In this document: positions 33,593-44,158 of the stretch, in pieces
Layout of the letters: every line of letters begins with the position of its first letter
How positions within the stretch are numbered: position 1 is the first letter of the stretch
From: Thermomucor indicae-seudaticae
Lineage: Eukaryota; Mucoromycota; Mucoromycetes; Mucorales; Lichtheimiaceae
Reading direction: 5' to 3'
Length of the DNA: 64,000 nt
Assembly: GCA_000787465.1 (NCBI GenBank)
Contig: JSYX01000081.1
Location: 19,823 to 83,822 of the forward strand
The notes under the pieces: model-generated
What the model was told of the DNA's origin: nothing
What the model saw: only the letters and a program-made list of their open reading frames with translations
Database searches by the model: none
Program-made: the position numbers and the translations under genes

Positions 33593-34376
33593 ACTCACGA
33601 CGCGATACTTAGAAATCAGGGTCTTCTTGGAATGGGTCGCACAAGGGTTCGAATGCTTATGATCAGTCTTGTAGCAGTGTATGTAACCAAAGTACAATGA
33701 ACGTACAAAGCCAAAGAATTGGTAAGCAGGTTCCTGGGATTGTTAGGAAGCACAAAGCCGCATCTGTGTTCGGTCGCGCTCAAGCGGGAGGACGTGGGAG
33801 GGTTCTTTTATGCACGACACTAGATACAATGATATCTGAAGGCCAGCTGATGGGCCTAATCTGCCAATAGAAGTTGCTGCCAAATGCACAGTACCGGGTT
33901 CACAAGACGTTACAGTTAATCACAAATACAATAACGTGGAGACACAAACATGCTCTATCAGAAATTTTCGCAGGTACATGTTCATGCAGCGAGTGGTGCT
34001 ACGGCGGTACGTTGACAGATCATTCATTGATAGCTATCGGTAAGTTGCACAAAATCTTTTCATGTAGCCCTTTTCCAGGGTAAACCGACCCTTTCATGTT
34101 TCCATTCTGTGTAACTTTGAAAAGGTGCCCTTGTTCTGGTTTCTTTCCCTGGCACAACCAACATTTCGATTATTCAGCAGTTCATGTCATCCGTAGGACG
34201 CCCAATATCGAACAGGGTACAAGGAGCAATATTCTAGATTGAGTGATCGGTAAGTTGGAGAGAATTACAACGCAGGTCATGAGAGTGACTCCGGGAAGCA
34301 GGAAGAGGTATTGCATAGACTATTTGTTTACAGCACATTTCTTGCAGTGTCACTTGAGCCGCCGAAAAGAAGTTCT
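33593..34376. other. Relic zone without a recognised gene
   Basis: Short frames only, each broken by stops. It sits between two transposon-like fragments and is probably debris of the same elements. Confidence 0.4.
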
Positions 34377-34700
34377 CTAAAAGCCGGGAGCTGCCCATAC
34401 TCTAAAACGCCCGGTCCTGCCTGCGCGCCATCTTCCATATATCCCGTCGACCAGGAACTGCATTGTTTCGGTGACCGCGAAGGATACAGCCACATCTCGG
34501 GATGAGTTCTTGCGGGTGGAGAAGATAAGATTGCGTCGTATGGCTTCGTTATACTGCTCGCCCTTTTCAGTTGCTTGGTGGACAGGGCTAGCGAAGCGAC
34601 GAAAATCTTCGAACAGATGGAGCAGATGGTGGCATTTGGGCTTCGCGATCATTTCGCTATTATATTGCTTCACCGACTGCAGAAAGCCATAGATAGACTA
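34377..34700 (-). pseudogene. Fragment of a transposon-associated fungal protein (ATE...SRD type)
   Basis: The minus-strand frame reads KCHHLLHLFEDFRRFASPV, then HQATEKGEQYNEAIRR, then STRKNSSRDVAVSFA. The layout LHLxEDxRRF, then ATExxExxN, then SxRxxxSRDxA is one I associate with large multicopy proteins found among transposons of basidiomycetes and zygomycetes. Their exact superfamily is uncertain to me. The frame begins without a convincing start and ends after an unrelated Arg-rich tail, so this is only an internal piece. No partner domain was found on either side. Confidence 0.5.
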
Positions 34701-34824
34701 GGCCAGGAGGGACGCGTTTATTCATATGCGTTTTTAAACGCTTTTGTGGCCGCCGAGTTGACAATGCTTTTGATCATGTGCACAGTTGTAAGAGTTTCAT
34801 TATGAGTCACAACATTTCTAGCCT

Positions 34825-35521
34825 TCACAGTTGTGCGTGAGACTGAGCGTCAAGAATGAGCTTCATAGTCATCATTGCCTTATGTACATTTTCCAAATTT
34901 TGCAATCTGCTTATGTCTGTTGGAACTTCGAGCTCCTGAAAACTGCACGGTCGCTCCGCTACGCGGACGCTGCCCACGAATTTCACGGCAATGACGTCAA
35001 TTTCAGTTGCAAGCACAGGGTACTGCAAGCTGCACCCTTAGTGCTGACTTGGAGATTGCCAGTGGCTTCTCCAAGCCCTTTTGCACGATGGCAAGTCTGC
35101 TGGCGCTGTCGGTTGCGACGGTGGAAGACTTGGCCGCTATTTTTGACTTCAATTTCGCCGCGTCGCGCTCTTCCTCGGACATGGCTTTCCACTCCTTGGA
35201 GGAATCCTCCATTGCAGCAAGTGTGAGCTTGCCTGAATGAACACAGTTAGAAATTCCGTTTCAGAAACACTGTTACAACATACTCCTCGTCTTCGAGCCG
35301 ACGAAGAAGCTCCAGCCAGCCGTTTTCTTCTTTTCCTCAGAAAAACGGTGTTCAACCGGCGTTCCAAGGAGAGCTTGCTCGACTAAAATGATCGGCTTTC
35401 CGGACGCAGCTGCCATGTTGCGAACGAAAGTCTGGATTCGCACCATCTCAGCCGCGAATTCCTCACGCTGCTCGGGAGTGAACTGCTGGAGAGCTTGTTC
35501 TCGTTCAGGGTTAGAAAGCAT
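34825..35521 (-). CDS. Small HMG-box-like protein
   Basis: Three exons, 35521-35284, 35232-35024 and 34935-34825, are separated by GT-AG introns of 51 and 88 nt that keep the frame, giving 185 residues. The start is ATG at 35521. The N-terminal part (ALQQFTPEQREEFAAEMVR) is helical. Residues about 68-115 read KKKTAGWSFFVGSKTRSK, a short linker, then SKEWKAMSEEERDAAKLK. The aromatic first helix and the xEWKxMSEEE second helix resemble an HMG box, but the segment is shorter than usual. The C-terminus is predicted helical (SRLQNLENVHKAMMTMK). It could be a diverged DNA-bending protein or an unrelated helical protein. It lies beside transposon relics. Confidence 0.5.
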
Positions 35522-36106
35522 GGTGAAAAGCGCAAGTAATTAGAAGCAAGGAGTGAACAGAAGCAGTTGGCGCTATTCGCCATCTGATGACGTTTTCAGT
35601 TACAGTTAAACTGGCTAAGGAAAAAGTGCCTAATGGCTAAAATTACATCGATTCTAACGAGATTTCGGACGTCAAGAAGTCAACGATGGCATCGAGAAAT
35701 TCTCGTTTAGCAAGATTCATGAGGTGGCCCTTATCAAGACCCTGTGAACCTTGTATTGACAAACTCTTGTTTGTACCATGACCGTTTTGGGTCAATATGC
35801 CCATTTGCGGGTCATACTTCGAGGTTTAATCGTATATACACGTTTTGCAGTTCCAGATCTACAAATTTGCCTATCGAGACGCTGTTTGCTTCGGCAAATA
35901 TGTACTGAATCTGCTAAAGCCGTCTCTTTGCATCTAATTCCATGGCATACGTCTGGAAAACACACTGTTACCTCACCATGCAACGTTTCTATGCAGTATT
36001 CAATCGTTAAACACACCCATGTGTGCCGAACTGACGATGAATTTTAGGATTCAGAAGATAAGCTTTTATGCAGCAAGTCCTCGGCATTTTTTCAAGTTCG
36101 AAGACC
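35522..36106. other. Divergent promoter region
   Basis: 585 bp between the divergent HMG-like and methyltransferase genes. No gene or strong motif is seen. Confidence 0.5.
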
Positions 36107-37280
36107 ATGGCGTGGGCATGTACAGGTAGTCATGGTGAAGATCAGCAGAGGCACAAACCTGCGAGCTTGTTGATGCTCAATCTTTATCAATAGGTCACAC
36201 TAATCTTGAATTGGTAAACAACCTTCGTCGAGCAAACATAATTTCGAGTCAGCGCGTATATGATGCAATGAAAGAGATTGACAGGTAGTGTCATTTGGCA
36301 AATTGCGAATGGACCATATTGCCAGATCCGAAGGTTGCTTTCTAGACAGGATTATGCGCCGCGTTATCCTTATCACGACGAACCTCAGTCGATTGGATAC
36401 GGGGCGACGATATCAGCGCCGTAAGCGAGCGAAAATAAAGTCTCAATCGAACTTATCACTCATTTGATTGTAAAAAACTAAAAGGCACATGCATGGATAC
36501 GCATTAGAAAAGTTGCAGGACTATCTAAAGCCGGGAATGAAAGGTAAGTTCATTATGTTGGCTGACGGGGCATCAAAGCTAAACATGTTTTTTTTGTCTG
36601 TCAAGCTTTGGATATTGGATCAGGTTCAGGATACCTCACAGCTTGCATGGCCCGTATGGTGAGGCGGCGAAATCAGCATAGCTAAATGAGAGCATCATTT
36701 CGCATTAACACGGTCCTTTAGGTCGGACCTGAAGGTTCTGTAGTGGGCATTGAGCATATCCCGGAGTTGGTAGAGATGTCCGAAAGAAACGTGAGAAAAC
36801 AGCATGCAGATTGGCTCGAAACTGGCAGAATAAAGTTCGTCGTTGGAGATGGCCGGCTGGGCTATCCAGAAGACGGACCTTACGACTGCATGTACGTGAG
36901 CCCAGCAGTTTGTTGTATATTAAGTTCGATGCAACTGTTAACTGAACATGTGTAGCCATGTGGGAGCTGCCGCAAGTGAAAGGCCGACCGAACTGCTTAA
37001 CCAGTTGAAAGCACCTGGGAGGTATGGGTGAAAGTTTATGCGAAGCAAGGAAAGCTCACTAAACCAACGATCTTTTTATGCAGGCTGCTTGCTCCAGTAG
37101 GCACTTTTAATCAATACATGACCGTTTATGACAAGGCCAAGGATGGCACTATCCATGAACATAAGTGGCTGGGCGTCATGGTAAGCTTTGAACTTGCTGC
37201 GCGACTCTTTCCGAAGCGTTACTAAGCTATTCTTGTGGCAGTATGTTCCACTCACTAATAAAGAAGATCAGTGGCCATGA
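36107..37280 (+). CDS. PCM1: Protein-L-isoaspartate O-methyltransferase
   Basis: Repairs age-damaged proteins by methylating L-isoaspartyl residues with AdoMet. The start is ATG at 36107, and the first intron falls after six codons. The protein reads [65 protein letters not shown] (AdoMet motif I, GSGSGYLT), VGDGRLGYPEDGPYDC, then HVGAAASERPTELLNQLK and RLLAPVGTFNQYM. All are signature blocks of the family. It ends with EDQWP-stop at 37280. About eight short exons code for about 230 residues, the usual length. No signal peptide is present, so it should be cytosolic. The gene name follows family usage. Confidence 0.95.
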
Positions 37281-37438
37281 AACGCCCGTCACTGCATATC
37301 GTCAAGCCAATTTCGATCTTCTCTTCCCTTTTGCTTCTATGTTTGCGGTTCATAAAATAAATTCAACAATAAAGAATGATTCATCAATGGAATATCTTAA
37401 TGTCCACATGATTGATATAACTCTGCATAGTACAAGTG

Positions 37439-38053
37439 TCAGGATTCTGCTAAAAACCAGTATTCACTGGTACAGGGCGAGGAACTGCAGCTAAGAATCT
37501 TGGATAAATCATGAACGTCGTAACATAAGTGGTTTTGATACTTTTCCAAGTTTTTCTGCAGATGCGAGGACATTGCCTGCTTTACGGGCCACCATCTTTC
37601 TTCGTCGTTCATCAATGCCCTCGCAACTGCTCGGAAGCCGCAATTACCGTCCGCTTTTGGGTTATAGACGGACTTCACAAATATTGCAGCGATCAATGGG
37701 TCTACCGGAATACCGCTCACCACATTTTGGCAGCTGTTACACGGGTTATTAAAAGTCTGCATTAGGCGAAGTCTGATAATGCACCATTGTCCAACATACT
37801 TTGAACCTTCATTCGCTGCAGTGGGTTGGCGGATAACCAATTTGATTCTTTTGACAGCCGGTTGTTCCATCGGTTTTTCGGCCTGTTTCTGCTTTGCCTT
37901 CTCTCGCTTGACAGCTGCCTTTTTCTCGGCTTCGATTTTACGGTCTATAAGTTCTACTGCAGTTGGTAGACGTTTTGTTCCTTGCGGTCTGCCTTTACTC
38001 TTAACGTTCGACGGTTCCTTCAATACCCCTATATCTGGCACAGATGATTTCAA
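37439..38053 (-). pseudogene. MULE-type transposase relic, C-terminal part with truncated OTU domain
   Basis: The frame has SKGRPQGTKRLPTAVELIDR, the basic tail motif often found after MULE/FAR1-type transposases, followed by a Lys/Ala-rich coil. Then comes the start of an OTU cysteine-protease-like domain: VKSVYNPKADGNCGFRAVARAL, with the Asp and Cys of DGNC, and EERWWPVKQAMSSHLQ. The His half of the OTU fold is not found before the stop, and the transposase core is missing upstream, where the frame closes at a TAA near 38084. A short in-frame insert (GQWCIIRLRLMQTF) may be an intron. It is convergent with the methyltransferase gene, about 160 bp away. Confidence 0.65.
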
Positions 38054-38550
38054 GACCTCTTCAAGCTTCGCACGAAATGTTTAGCGCTGCTGACCGTCTT
38101 CCATTCCTTTCATCCGTTCTTCAAGCATATAAAGAAGGTTATGTAATTTGGTTGTATCATCGTCTACGTGACTTTCTTTGTCTTTTCCTTCCCAATCCGA
38201 GCTGGGTTTGGAAAGTCGAGCTGGCGAAGGCTAGAGGACAAGACGAGTCTTTACGAGAGAGAACTTTTTTGGTAGACGAGACAAATCTACTCCTTTATTC
38301 ATAAGACAAGTCTGATTTATATATATTCTTTAAGATGCCTTTTTCAGAAGGGGAAACTTCGAGAATCTCTACGTGAAAGAAAACCAGTAGAAAGAGGCGA
38401 GGTTCTGAGTTCCGATGGCTCGTACCTAACACTGCGGCCTGCGGAACGGAACGGATTTCTGTTCACCCAGCTCTAGAGGCGTTCGAACGGAACTCCATCC
38501 CCACAGTCACAGTGGAGGGAGTTAATATTTCATTTCCCGCTGAAAAAAGG
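38054..38550. other. Upstream flank of the MULE relic
   Basis: No gene is recognised. A GC-richer stretch with repeated GGAACGGAAC-like units lies at about 38440-38495. Confidence 0.4.
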
Positions 38551-38559
38551 TATAAAAGG
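38551..38559 (+). promoter_or_regulatory. TATA box without an obvious gene
   Basis: GGTATAAAAGGGG is a near-perfect TATA box. A donor-like GTAAGC (about 38638) and an acceptor-like TTCTAG (about 38706) follow, then a frame coding KALFLLPVAFFALKSF, a signal-peptide-like stretch. No ATG precedes that stretch, so this is either an AUG-less relic, a solo LTR-like promoter or chance. Confidence 0.35.
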
Positions 38560-38959
38560 GGTCAGTTTTTCTGCATTGTTTTCCAGCCTTTGTGGTCTTT
38601 TTAAAAAAACGAAAAGGAAAAGAATTTCAAGTCTATTGTAAGCTTGAATCGTTATTTTTGTTGCATGTGTTATCTTTTGTTTCCGTTTCTTCACCTCATT
38701 ACTTCTAGTTGGTAAAAGCTCTCTTTCTCCTGCCTGTTGCTTTTTTTGCGCTCAAGAGTTTCTCCCATCCTGTTGCTCCGAGATCGGGCAAGGGCGACAC
38801 GCTCATGATCATATATAATGCATTATCTTGTGATTGTGCAATGAGTGTGAATGAGAGGATACTTTGCCTCACACGAAACATGGACACGAACACTGCAGTT
38901 ATTATGGGAGCAAGGCAAGCCCACCCTCGCTTCGCTTCAGGAGATTGAGTATACAGAAA

Positions 38960-39820
38960 TCTTTGAAATAGAGATGATGTGGAAAGAGTAGTTTCTCGGA
39001 CTTGGATTGAAGGAGATGTCCTCAATCTGTGGGAATGTTGAAGATATGGAGGCGGATAGGGCAGACAAATAGATAGGTTTCAAAAAAAAATTTGGAAACA
39101 TGTCCACCCAGAAAGGATACAGTCATCTGAGAAAAGTATATTACGTTTTGTGTTCAAGCAAGACATAGAGCAAAACCAAATGTACACATGGCAAGAGGAA
39201 TAGTGTTTATAACAGTACTTTTCATCGGTTGCGGGCTCTCCCCCCAACACCCCCTTTGCGCTGCGGGCGGCTGCTAAACTCTAAGAACCCAGAGGTGATC
39301 CTAAGGGTCAATCACTGGATAAGTGAAAGCGGTAGAGAATAAATAGGAAAGATTCCCAGACGCTTGGATCGAAACGCTGCAAACAATTTTTTGGCGCGCA
39401 AGCCAAGACGAATTCGACAAAAAGTACGACAGGGATCAGGATATCAGTTTTCAGGTATAACACATCAACCAATATACATATATGTGCATATATACATGTT
39501 CACAGAAACCGAAGGTATACTTCATCCTAGTAAACGCAAAATATGCTAAAGAATGAAGGCATTGTATTTTTTTCTTGGTTTTTGTTTCGGTTGCAAGGCA
39601 ACCAACAAGAGTAAGAAACCTTGCCCCCACCTTATAGACAGAGGTTACAGGCATTCACCTCCATCGTTTTGGCAGCACATCAATGGACGGAGCTCCATGG
39701 AGGCAGCTCAACATCCGACAGTGCTAAGAGCGTAAAGCTCCCAAGGTAGGCCCTGCAAAGACTGCAGGCAGTGTGGTGACCACTAAAGAACCTCTCCTTC
39801 TCTTTGCCTACAAAACAATT
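38960..39820. other. Intergenic, no gene recognised
   Basis: AT-rich sequence with short frames only. A C-run and a GC-rich segment lie at about 39239-39272. Confidence 0.4.
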
Positions 39821-40120
39821 TTACGCATGCTGAAACGCCTGAAGCGCTTCGCGATAGGCAACATTTATAGTGCTAGAATGTGATTGATTGTCATTCTCAC
39901 CTAGATCCACTACAGGTGGCAAGCAAATGTTCAAATCTTCAGGTCGCCTGACACGTGATAACGCAACGTAAGGTTGACCATGGGAGAAAACAGGTTGCAT
40001 AAGACACAATGTCGCCTTTTCCAGAGTCTGGCCTTGAGATTTGTTTATAGTCATTGCAAAAGCAGGAACCACAGGAAACTGGCGTCGTATCAATCTGAAC
40101 GGCAAGGCGGACTCCTTCGA
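39821..40120 (-). pseudogene. Helitron helicase (PIF1-like) C-terminal fragment
   Basis: The frame reads SKESALPFRLIRRQFPVVP, AFAMTINKSQGQTLEKA, FSHGQPYVALSRVRRPEDL. The TINKSQGQT and YVALSRVR blocks are the last two motifs of PIF1-type superfamily-1 helicases as found in Helitrons, rolling-circle DNA transposons. Nothing upstream of 40120 on the minus strand continues the helicase, and an 80-bp foldback sequence begins exactly at that point. The Rep domain is absent from the window. This is a dead fragment, or the end of a decayed copy. Confidence 0.85.
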
Positions 40121-40200
40121 AATAGGGTTCCGACTCAGGACGGGACATTCCTGAGTCCCGTCCCGTCCTGAGTACTAAGCGTCCTGAGCGAAACCCTATT
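40121..40200. repeat. 80-bp foldback (MITE-like) element
   Basis: The ends are inverted: AATAGGGTTCCG at the left and CGAAACCCTATT at the right. The inside is a set of CTCAGGACG and GTCCTGAGT units that fold on each other (for example GACTCAGGACGGGAC against GTCCCGTCCTGAGT). It abuts the truncated Helitron helicase frame. No clear target-site duplication is seen. It could be a small non-autonomous element or the terminal hairpin of a larger one. Confidence 0.6.
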
Positions 40201-40575
40201 CTTGAGGCAATCACAAGGCAATTTGGCCACGCAATGCCCTTCGGAAATGAACCAATCACAATAGTTAATTGAATTCTTTGTAGTAGGACTAAACGCATTT
40301 CTCGGATCATTCCGTGCTGTTACGGCTCGTCGAGGTTCGTAATCTAGGACATCTAGATTCGCAGAAGAGGACGACGGTCCAAGCCGAGTGATCAACGAAA
40401 AGTCAATGGGATCATACCGGAAGAGACAGGATGATTTCCGGCAACTGCGAAATCTTTTTCCCGGGTTCGTAAGGTCGGTAACTGTTCGAACGGTTTTGCC
40501 GCTGAACTTGAACCGTGGCTTGTCAGGGTTTTCTGCTTAGAAAAATTGGGTCCTCTTTATGCTGCAATTTAACAA

Positions 40576-43203
40576 ATGGATCAGAGGAGTGAAAATGGGA
40601 AGAAACGTGTAAGGGCAACACAAGCTTGTGTGTTATGCAGAAAGAAAAAGGTACAGAAATTGGCTTCTTGTAGCTGACCTCACGACAGTTCCCGCCCGTT
40701 TCTTACCAAAGCTTGAATAACGGCAGATAAAATGCGACGGCACCAAACCAGAATGTCTGCATTGTCAGGAATCTCATACCCAATGCGAATATACGGAGAG
40801 CAAGAAAAGAGGACCTAGAAAGGGTTACGTACAACTTTTAGAAGAGCGTCTCGCTCAAATGGAACGGCGAGTTGTTCAATTGGGTGGCACGACTGCGTTG
40901 CTTAACGAGAGCACTGGTGACGAATCAGCTTCTTCAACACAATCCGTTGTACCTTCTCCGATTTCATATACAAAGGGTGAGGCAAGTCCCGTTCACGGCA
41001 TGAGGATACGTGCTCAACGTTGTTTTGTAACAAGATCCAGCCCAGCGGATAGCGGACGAAAACGAGGGATTACCACAAAAAGAGACCATCATGCACTTGG
41101 TCGATTTGTTCTTCAAATATATCAATTCAGTCTTTCCGATCGTACATCGACCTACACTGAGGCGATCAATAGAAGATGGTACTGTCTCGAAACCATTACT
41201 TTGGAGCGTTTTAGCGATTGCTGCCAGGTAAACAAGAACTTTGTTCGGGGCTGGTCCGGCGACGTCTAAATTCGGATGCAGATACTCTGACGATCCGTCC
41301 ATCAAGACTGACCCGCCGTACTGGGCTGGAGAAGCATTTGCTCTAAAGGCAACATCATTAATCGACGCCAGTTTGTTTGAACCGACATTACCAAACTTGC
41401 AGTTCTGGGGTATCATGGCATGTCTTGAATATGGTCGAGCGTCGGGATCAAAGTGAGCTGACAAATTTTTCTTTCGGCTTTTCTTCAAAAGAAGACATGC
41501 TAAGATAATTGCACTTGTTTCCAGGGCTTGGATCTACGCGGGTCTTGCAGCCAGGTAAATCAACAAGGCGAAACTGTGACACATGTCACATGGAACTAAA
41601 AGTCGATCATAACAGATTTTGTCAGGAATTAGGATTGAACAAGGAAGAAACTCTCAGCACACCTATTCTAGCGAAGGATGGTACTATTGACACGACAGCA
41701 ATGGCACTTAAACGTCGTATTTTTTGGAGCTGCTTCTGCATCGACAAGTACGTTTAATTGCTTCTGCAATATTGATAACTCGATCTTCTGACCAGGTTAT
41801 AGATTTGCTAGTGCTGGTACTGGCAGGCCACAAGCGTTCAGTAAAAACGATATTGAGGCACGGCCGCCCAATATCCCGGAGAGTCTCGTGTTACGGGATC
41901 CAGATTACCACATCTCAGTTACAGATAAACGAATTGTAAATGACTCGCTGATGGATATATCACGGCATTATATCAAGATTGTCGAGATATTTGGAGAAGT
42001 GACGACTGTAATGAAACGTTCTAAAAGCGATTCAACATCGATTACATGGCCGCCTGTGCCCCAACATGCGAGTTTAGACGCTAAACTGCGATCATGGAAG
42101 GATGATTTGCCGGAACGCTTCCATTTCACGGAAAAGAACCTCGATTTCCACAAGGACAGTGCGGGGTCAAATTACTTCAATACATGGCTTTCGATGCACG
42201 CAGTGTGGTGCTCTTCGCTAATGGTGTTACATCGTGGTAGCCTGGCGTATGGAGATGTACGGCCTGCTGACGTAGAAGATGATGTTTACCGTGCTATACA
42301 AACAAGCATTGAAGCGTGTAAAATGAGTGTCCGGACTGCTACAGGAGTGTTCCGTGCTATGCGGGATATGTCCGGCTGCAATGTGCTACCTTTTATGGGA
42401 TATTCAGCCTACGTTTTCGCGACAGTTCTCATGACATCGACGTTTTCCAAAGGACCGGACGCTTGTAGAAGAAGCAGTGAGGCATTGAAGATTTTGTGCG
42501 ATCTGATTGAGGTATGCGTGCGATGATTTCAGGACTTCGAGATATTAAAACACTTTCACAGCGCTTGAGACCGTATTGGCCGATGTGTGAGCGCCTTGCC
42601 ATCACAGCCAGTGACCTGTTAGTCGCGCACAGCCGGCTATATCAGCCTCAAAATCAGCAACAGGCCTTTCCTTATCCGTTGAGAGATGAACAAAGTTCCC
42701 AGAGCTACTCAAGCGCTTTCCAATCGACGACACCGTCTAGCACGGCAACTGCATCTTCGGCAACAACCCCCAGTATCCTTGCATATCCAAAACCAGACTA
42801 TTTTATGCCATACAATCCCTCTACTTCAGCAATGACCACTGCAGCACAACAGCCATCCACTCAGATACCACCAGCATCAACAACTTTGACTCAACAGCAA
42901 CCAAGCCAAAACCCGCCTTTCCCATCAATTTTAAATGACGACTTGCGGAACTACGGTGCTATGCCAGGAGATATTGACTTTGACAGTCTGGACTTCCTGA
43001 ACGACAGTGCCCTCTTTGGGCAAATAATGTTTGACGTAAGCAGACCAATGGCGGGACAATCGACAATGGCTACTGCATTTGCCTATCCTGGTATCCAGGG
43101 CTTTGCTACACCGGACCCTGTCACTGCCCAACAACTGTATACGCCGCAACCGTATACATCAACGGCGCAAACGCAAACTCCTCGAGCAACATGGAGTTCA
43201 TGA
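40576..43203 (+). CDS. Zn(II)2Cys6 transcription factor with fungal-specific middle domain
   Basis: The start is ATG at 40576. The zinc cluster, split by intron 1, reads ACVLCRKKKIKCDGTKPEC then LHCQESHTQC, fitting CxxC-x6-C-x6-CxxC-x6-C. It is followed by KKRGPRKGYVQLLEERLAQM, a linker and coiled-coil dimerisation element. The fungal-specific transcription-factor domain follows, with RIFWSCFCIDK joined to FASAGTGRPQAFS, and LRSWKDDLPERFHF and YFNTWLSMHAVW further on. The C-terminus (about 42650-43203) is Ser/Thr/Gln/Pro-rich with the acidic patch DIDFDSLDFLND, probably an activation domain. About seven exons are present. The layout is that of broad metabolic regulators (XlnR or Gal4 class). 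The target is unknown. A Helitron fragment and a foldback element end about 375 bp upstream. Confidence 0.92.
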
Positions 43204-43611
43204 TAACCGGCATACCTGCACATTCTACAGTCTAACCGATCTCTCACCTCCTGCATCCCTTTTCATTTGTCACGAAACAACCAACAAGAGAAGACGAAGT
43301 TTATCAGGCCAGAAAGAGATTGGAGAGAGCGGATAAACCACTCACTGCATTCTATGAATGCACTCATGCATAATAACTTGTTTGTTATTCCTGTACAAGT
43401 GCCATCGAACCAAGGCGACTGGAAATCTGATTTCCTTTGTCCACTGTGTAGTTTAAGCGGTACATAGACAAACTTTGAAAGACATTGCTAGCTGTATACA
43501 AAGCTTCAACTGTTTCCTGGACTGAATCGATTGCACATTACTAAAATATATGTTTTTGCTTTCAAGCATCTTCAACCATTACGCTGTGTTACATTTCTTC
43601 CGGCGAAAGCG
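43204..43611. other. Intergenic between the zinc-cluster and GNAT genes
   Basis: 408 bp, 3' region and promoter. No gene is seen. Confidence 0.5.
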
Positions 43612-44037
43612 ATGCAAATAGAAAGACTGGTCGAGTGTCCTCCAGAAACAATATCTCAACTCGTCGAGCTTTTTCGCCAAGTTAGCCAATCAGCCAACGA
43701 GTCACTGGTGTCCGCAGCTATAGCATCTTCTCAGAATCAAGTTCTTGTAGCGCGAGATGACAAGAAGCATATTGTCGGTGCGCTCATTATTGCGATGACG
43801 CCGTGTGCATCTGGAATCCGAGTGCACATTGAGGACGTTGTTGTTGACAGTAACTGGCGCCGACAGGGAATCGCCACCCGACTGCTCCGGGAAGCCATCG
43901 ATCGCGCTGTGAATGATTTCAAGGCTAGGACAATTGATCTTACAAGCCGACCTGATCGTGAAGCTGCGAATCGACTCTATCGCAAACTTGGATTCACTCC
44001 ACGAGACACGAATGTTTACCGATATACTCCAAATTAA
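43612..44037 (+). CDS. GNAT-family N-acetyltransferase
   Basis: Single exon of 141 codons. The ATG at 43612 is chosen because the longer frame upstream has no ATG. Acetyl-CoA-binding motif A is clear: VHIEDVVVDSNWRRQGIATRLL, where RRQGIA fits (R/Q)xxGx(G/A). Motif B follows as AANRLYRKLGF. The protein starts with a hydrophobic strand and helix, as in small GNAT enzymes. The substrate cannot be read from the sequence. A free amino acid, a small amine or a protein N-terminus are all possible. Closely spaced genes on both sides are unrelated. Confidence 0.85.
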   Translation: MQIERLVECPPETISQLVELFRQVSQSANESLVSAAIASSQNQVLVARDDKKHIVGALIIAMTPCASGIRVHIEDVVVDSNWRRQGIATRLLREAIDRAVNDFKARTIDLTSRPDREAANRLYRKLGFTPRDTNVYRYTPN

Positions 44038-44158
44038 AAATTTCACATGGTATTCTTTAGTTTGATATCAAATACGTAGCAAGCAGAAAAGGGGGATATA
44101 AACTTCATACAAGGAATGGTACACACACAATGAAAACGCAGAGGGTGAAAGGGTGGTC

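Noticed and set aside
33630..33660. GGTTCGAATGC as a tRNA B box
   Set aside because: It departs from the consensus and no acceptor stem, anticodon arm or A box could be folded around it.
34575..34805. Plus-strand frame with a hydrophobic start and a helical middle (MEQMVAFGLRDHF)
   Set aside because: It overlaps the opposite-strand transposon-like fragment, whose ATE and SRD blocks are a better explanation; the plus frame is likely its shadow.
38709..38948. Small secreted protein gene
   Set aside because: The frame has no ATG before the signal-peptide-like part, so it is reported only as an oddity and not as a gene.
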